Origin: Pestalotiopsis fici W106-1
Lineage: Eukaryota > Ascomycota > Sordariomycetes > Amphisphaeriales > Sporocadaceae
NCBI RefSeq assembly: GCF_000516985.1
Contig: NW_006917095.1
Span: forward strand, 4,157 to 68,156
Reading direction: 5' to 3'
DNA: 64,000 nucleotides
Each line of letters begins with the position of its first letter. The stretch's first letter is position 1. The notes under the pieces are model-generated. The model did no database searches. It saw nothing but the letters and a program-made list of their open reading frames with translations, and was not told the origin of the DNA. Shown one piece after another: positions 58,566 to 64,000 of this stretch. Position numbers and translations under genes: made by a program.

Positions 58566-61500
58566 CACCATGATCCAAGTCATCGACAGTGCCCAAGTAA
58601 TGGCCAAGTACCCAAGGTACTTGCATGGCCTTGTGCCAACCGGCGGCCTGGGCTTTGCCATGCGACTGGTGCTAAGGATGGGAGGGGATGTGACGGGCTT
58701 GGGATCGGATTGGACTGGACTGAATTCCTAAGATGGGATACCTAGGACGAAATGCCCATGGTAGGGATTGGCGCTGGGGCAGAGTTCCCAAGGCCCGGGT
58801 TCGGTCCAAGTTCAAGTCAGTCAGTCAATCAGTCCTTTATTGACACAAGTACCTGGCAGGTAATGTGATGGTATGATCGGGTTGGGCTGTCTGACCGGGA
58901 TATGTAGGTGATTCAGCAGGTATTGAGCGTGTCACTTTACGGATGGATGGGAGGTGGGGGTGGCTTCATAGCGTCGATATAGCCACTCCCTAGCGACCTC
59001 GTGCCTCAATGAATTGGCCCAGAGAGTTGGTTCTCGGGGGCCCGTCTTTGAGCTTTCTGCCACAAGCCGTCAACCATACTATTATGGCTTCAACTGTCCT
59101 TCAGGTGGACGCGTACTTGTAAAGTACCGAATCTACATTATCCACCGCGCGTGTTCCTTTCGTCATTATTATCTGTATTTTGATTTCTCGCCATGGTTTT
59201 ACCTCTTTCTCCTTTCGTGTGTTATGGGGTTATCCTCTGTGTATTACAACTTGACCTTTTTGGTCGCATAGCGGTCTTATCAGTTGATGATGTACTGTGC
59301 GAGCTCAAAGTGACATTACCGTACCAGGGGGGTAGGGTGGGATCATGGAGATTGCTAGGTTACGCTCTACTCTATGTCTGTCTAATGTCTCCTTATTATA
59401 TTGACTCCTGCTGTCTTTGTTAAATCTGTCTCTTTATACGGCGACGCCAACAACAAGCCACTGGTTCTAGAAGAATCCGCCGGTCAACACAGGAAAAACA
59501 AATGGAATAAGCAGACAGCCTCACTGCATTCCTGTTGAATATATCTGCTGCATCTACATTTTTTGCTTCATTTTGAATTATTTTATTCTTGTGCGCCGTA
59601 CTGTATGGATATGCCCTTTTTCTGACCGACCTTCTATGGATTCCCGCCAACCCGCAACGACTCCATAACTTTAGTGTAGCCAGACTAGCGGTCCTCAGGA
59701 TAAGTGACTCGTTTTATGGGTATTTTGGGCAAGCGGCTGCCGTTCCGGTCTGGAGAGAGCTCCTGTGGACACGATAATGGATAATAGTGTCGCTGTAGCT
59801 CTGGGGCCCTCTGAGGATCCTTCTGTTGAGGGTCTGTCTGTTATGGGACGGTACCTACAGGCGCTACGGTACACCCAAAGTCCCAAAAGTCGGAGGCCGA
59901 CCAAGGCTTTTGTCCGAATGACGTAGGGCTGGTTTCCCTGACAAGACAAGGCAGACAGAGGAAGCGTTTGAGAGTTTGTCGAAACCCAAAGGTCTGAAAT
60001 GCATGCAAGTCGATGGAAGAAAGAGGAAAGGATCCATTTACACACTGCATGAAACAGAGAAAAACAGAGCGTGGTCATCACTCTGCAACGTCGCTCTTCC
60101 GAAGGTCCGGTTTCTTTCGATTCCCTTCCTGGCACGCTTTGCTTTTTTGCTTTGTTCGGCATCCCCTTGTGATCGCGATGACAGGGCCAGATCACCGGCT
60201 CATGCAAAAGCCGGGGTGTGTTCTTAGCGGTTGCTTGCTGAGCTAAAGCCCCAGCAAGCCCCAGCAAGCAGGAAAACGAGCCACTGGACCACCAGCGACA
60301 AGCAAAGAGATTGAATGGGGGTGGAAACCACTATGTGCTATTATTTCCACCCACCCTAACTTGAAAAGTAGCTCGGGTGTGCCCGTAGATTGACTGGATC
60401 TCGTAGTACGTCGCGACAGTAGTTCAGTAGCCACGCTACAATAATAACTTCCAAGCTTCCTTCGACTGGCTCACCAGGGCTTATGCTGTTCGCACCCCCC
60501 TCCAACTTTCATGCCACCCATTGATCTGAGCAACCCGGAATGACACGAGTATTTCTGGAGAAGGGGGTAGATTAGAGTTCGGCCACGATCAGCCCGGAAG
60601 CTGTAGCGTGTCGCGCTGGCGTCGCCCACGAAAGTGTCAAAAGATGATGGGAAAAAGGAGAGCGGATGTGCAAAATTGAGAAAGGGGTGGCGGTGGAATG
60701 TTCGAAAAGGAACTCGGACGTTTTCATGTATGGATAGACAAGGACAAGAGCTGGATATGCTCGCATCAGCTGGTAACCGAAATACCGGATTAGGCGGAGC
60801 TGAAGAGAGCTGACTGTGCTTCCTATGATCATTTTCTTGATTTGAATATCCTACTACTTAGAAATATCTACAACCAAAAATTACTTACATTGCCAACATA
60901 CATAGTACCAGTACACTAATAGAGGCCCCCATCTTAGAGAGACGCGCTCAGCTCTCATTAAATTTCAACGGTCGGGATCGCGACAGGCAATCGACTCCAC
61001 CACGACACCCTTCGCGACGATCCTCCGAGCTAAGAATAGAGAGGAAATAGTCGTCGGCAGGAATCGCGATACTTTGAAAAAGGAAATTTAACAAAGAACA
61101 AAAATGACAGTAGTCATCAACTGGGAAGAGTGAGGGCTTTGGACCCTGAATTTCCGCAAATACAATCATCCCACCACCACCACCACAAAACTGTTCGCGT
61201 CCTGATCTACTGTAGGGACCAGTCGGGACTATTGCAAGTCTATCGCAATACAGTTCCGCGTACCTACATTGAAAGTAACGAGAACCATGTCGCCGCCCCC
61301 CTACTACTATTATCTTACGGTAAGTGCGTGCTTTAGCAAAAAAAAGAGCCCACTTGCTCCTGAACGTTTTGACCAGGTCCGTCCTGTCGAAAAATGACTC
61401 GCAATTGTGTGTATTCGTTTCGCCTCCTTGGAGAGGGTTTTGATTTGTTTCTCCAAAAAGCCTTGAGAAGAAGAAAAGGAACTACCGGGCGGCCCACGGC

Positions 61501-61930
61501 AGATCGAGGCATCAAAGAACGTGTTTCCATGCTATCAGCCCTGAGGAGAGCCATACTTTATTCACGTTTCCTGCAGTCTATACTCTCATTGGCTGGGGCC
61601 TCGGGGGGGGTGCAAGTTCAACTAAAAACTCGAGCTACTACCAATTCATTAGTGGTATAAAGTATCGAGTCCCCGACTTTTGGGGGGCAGGCAAGCAAGG
61701 GGATCGTCACTCCCGAATGCCGTCCCCGTCATCTGAAATGGAGGGGCTCGGGCGGGCGTTTTCGCTCAACTATCGTATACATGGTATTATTGTATCTTCC
61801 CGCTGAGAAAGCCAGAACCCCGCTCCCGGGGAGATATCGTGAGATAGCAAAAGAAGCTACCTAGGTATCCCCGGTTACCTTATACCGGCTCTTGCGTGTT
61901 TCTTGGGAGACGCCCCCCCGACAAGCCAGT

Positions 61931-61962
61931 GAGCCGAGAGAGAGGAGAGAGGAGAGAGAAGA
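61931..61962. repeat. GA-rich repeat
   Basis: GAGAGAGAGGAGAGAGGAGAG-type purine run in the gene-free stretch. Confidence 0.8.
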
Positions 61963-62141
61963 GGGGCACCTTTCTGCCAAACCAGTAAAAATTCCCCGAC
62001 CTCCCTCTTGGTATGTAAGGCAGGTGACGCCGTGACGGACTACCAGGGTTGTACCCTACATTTCCTTGTCTGCGTGCAATACCCAAATGCAGGTGGCGTT
62101 GCGACCCTGTTGAACGAGCAAGCCCCTCTCCAATTGATTTT

Positions 62142-62161
62142 TTGCTTGCTTGCTTGCTTGC
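62142..62161. repeat. (TTGC)5 microsatellite
   Basis: Five TTGC units without change. Confidence 0.9.
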
Positions 62162-63299
62162 ATACATTAGTGGTGATATCGGATGTCTAACAAATAGATA
62201 GCTAATGTAGAGCAGATGAGGGGTCGTCGTCGTCTTCCTGCCTATCGCGCAGAGAGACACGAGGCATGTGGTGCAATGTGTAGGCTTTCTTGTCCGATCC
62301 CGCCCCGCCTTATGTGCAGCAGTACAGTCTATTGTGGAATACTTCCCGGGACCTGCTTGGCTCAACTCTGGAATACAAACGTACATACTGCATCATCAAG
62401 GAGCCAGGAGCAAGGAGAGAGGCACAGAGGGAGAACAAGAGAGCTGTGGTGCACGTATCTAATTGTGCGAGCCCCCGGCTGCCGATTGACCCAGTCCGAT
62501 GCATGATGCATTTGCATGCGCATAATGCTTTGCTTGCGCTTCATTCATTCTCCTTGGAGGACTCCCCCCACGTTGTGAAATGCTGCGATAGGACGAGCCG
62601 CACAATAGAAGAGCGTCGCCTTTTTTTTACTTTAAAGAACCAGCCACCCTGTGGGAATGGAGCTTTGGTTCTGATGGGTCCGCATATATATGAATCACCA
62701 TTATACTACTATATACCGGACCGAGAGGACATTTCACGTAATACGACACACATATAGTGCCGCAGGGGTATATGTGATAGGCGTGTTTATATATGCGAAG
62801 TATACACCGCGTCATTTTTCTTCTAGAAATGGCTATAGTTTGTTATCTCGTTGGCTTTTGTTCCGTGTCGACCCGGCTTTCTGTTTGCGTCTTTATGTGA
62901 TTTGGCACCGTGTTTGGTAGTACCTTCAAGACATGCTTGCGATGCATACATCTCCTCAAACCAACATGCAATCACTTTGGAAGCGTGTCGATCGAGCACC
63001 CCAATCCACTGCTGTGTAGGGATGTTCGCTGCAACAACCTAGCGAGGAATTGCCGCGGGTGCAAGGTCCAGCCTTGAAACCTGAATGGTGCAGAAGTGGC
63101 GTCTGACGCTTAGGGTTTAAGGGTTGGTTGGATAAAGGCTGCTGATGAGAAGGAGGACAGTACACTTTAACTCAAGGTGCAATTGTTGCGAGCCTTTACT
63201 GCTGTGAATTATACTAGGAGGTCGGAACAATTTACAGTCCGTACCCAGCCATATAGTAGGACTTCGCACGTGTAAGTTGTGATTGATTGAAAGATGGTA

Positions 63300-64000
63300 T
63301 CATGCACCAGCGTTCTGAAAGAGGTATTGTCTGCAAGCCTGGAAGGAAATAATTAGCATCTTGGTCTTCGGGGAACTTACGCAGCCACCGACTGATGGCT
63401 GGTAGGCTGAAAGCTTACTGTCTTGAGCACGTTGAGCTTCTCCTGGGACTGGTTGTATACTTGTCGGTACTGGTTGATGCTTTCGTTGAGAACGGCCTGG
63501 CGCGTTGTCCTACCATCGCATATGGCCTTCATTTTCAACTCCATCTCCTTGCGCAAGAAAGGTTTGCCCAGGCTGGTGTCAAAGTTCATCCCATCAAATC
63601 CCTGAATCAGGGCTACACCTAGCTTGGTGGGGATGAACTCCATCACACTGCCTCTGCTGCCTCCGGCATTCGACCCTCCGCGACCACCACGGCCACGGCC
63701 AGCTCCCCGAGCTCCGCGCCCGCCCCGGGCTCCTCGAGCAGGTGCAGGACTATCATCGTCATCCTCTCCCTCGCCACCCGCCTGGCGACCGGACCGGGGT
63801 ACAACACTGACATATTGCCTATCTTGGATCTTTTGAATATGCTCGGCCATTGTAGCATCTGTACCTATACCATTGGCGTCCATGAGGGCGATTAGATCTG
63901 CTTCGGTCAGGTAACTCGGTGCCGCAGTCTTTCCTTCTGTCATAATTGCTTCGAAAGGTTCAAATCGTTCGCCAACCGTGAATTTCGGCAACTGAACGTT
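63300..64000 (-). CDS. TOP3: DNA topoisomerase III, C-terminal part (partial)
   Basis: The gene enters from the right edge. Two exons are seen: 64000-63419 and 63338-63300, with an 80-bp intron that carries a GCTAAT branch point. The type IA core end shows PSYLTEADLIALMDANGIGT, then DATMAEHIQKI and FIPTKLGVALIQGFDGM, then FDTSLGKPFLRKEME. Inserted between is an RGG-rich loop (GARGGRGARGAGRGRGGRGG), probably for nucleic-acid or Tdrd3/Rmi1-type contacts. The enzyme relaxes single-stranded crossings and works with a RecQ helicase and Rmi1 to dissolve recombination intermediates in the nucleus. If the intron is retained the protein ends HQSVAA at 63377; splicing gives KTACRQYLFQNAGA, which is closer to relatives. 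Confidence 0.93.

Larger units (their letters stand above)
57950..63299. other. 5.3-kb region without supported gene
   Basis: The longest gene-free stretch. It contains the 5' leader of the Stb3-like gene, several microsatellites and the 3' end of topoisomerase III. Many short frames exist but none has a motif, signal peptide or splice-joined partner. It may hold long untranslated leaders or non-coding transcripts; nothing in the sequence proves that. Confidence 0.55.

Noticed and set aside
58312..58731. 139-codon plus-strand frame over the CA repeat
   Set aside because: Its His/Thr-rich protein is simply the translated microsatellite.

Overview
The window looks like a filamentous ascomycete (Pezizomycotina, probably a Sordariomycete). 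Reasons: genes carry short GT-AG introns of about 50-140 bp with CTAAT-like branch points; the families present are typical of these fungi (Pth11-like GPCRs with CFEM domains, HET protein, GH11 xylanase, fungal terpene cyclase); and the first 8.8 kb are very AT-rich with CpA/TpG depleted and CpG kept, the signature of repeat-induced point mutation (RIP). No species is assigned. Exon borders were joined by hand from splice consensus plus reading-frame and motif continuity.

Layout. 1-2755: RIP-degraded DNA with no readable gene. 2756-8797: one complete but dead Ty1/copia LTR retrotransposon with 629-bp LTRs, a 5-bp target duplication and an initiator-tRNA-like primer site. 8.86-9.65 kb: a truncated, stop-interrupted gene against the repeat. 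10-23 kb: CFEM-Pth11 receptor, flavin-reductase-like protein, secreted GH16-like protein, tRNase Z, a frameshifted carboxylesterase and a GH11 xylanase. 25.4-37 kb: a second CFEM-Pth11 receptor with a stop in its signal peptide, a GST-like protein, a 1576-residue secreted SGNH/FG-GAP protein and a secreted tail-anchored protein. 39-46 kb: a third Pth11-like receptor, a short-chain dehydrogenase with one in-frame stop, a decayed gene of unknown family and an intact stand-alone terpene cyclase. 48-54.9 kb: three intact co-directional genes, a STAND-N/HeLo-like protein, a HET-domain protein and a cytochrome P450. 55 kb: a GH3 beta-glucosidase C-terminal relic. 56.9-57.9 kb: a Stb3-like regulator. 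63.3-64 kb: the 3' end of DNA topoisomerase III, running off the window.

How they may work together. tRNase Z, topoisomerase III and the Stb3-like gene are housekeeping. The rest is accessory: surface sensing (three Pth11-like receptors), secreted hydrolases acting on wall polymers (GH16-like, GH11, SGNH, GH3 relic), self/non-self-type proteins (HET and STAND-N neighbours) and possible terpenoid tailoring (cyclase, dehydrogenase, P450). Five genes between 8.8 and 45.1 kb carry single stops or one-base frameshifts; several of the stops are C-to-T changes of the RIP type. The locus therefore looks like a decaying subtelomere-like or repeat-flanked accessory region. No wholly new system is demonstrated. 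The best candidates for a second look are the terpene cyclase / STAND-N / HET / P450 block and the SGNH/FG-GAP protein.
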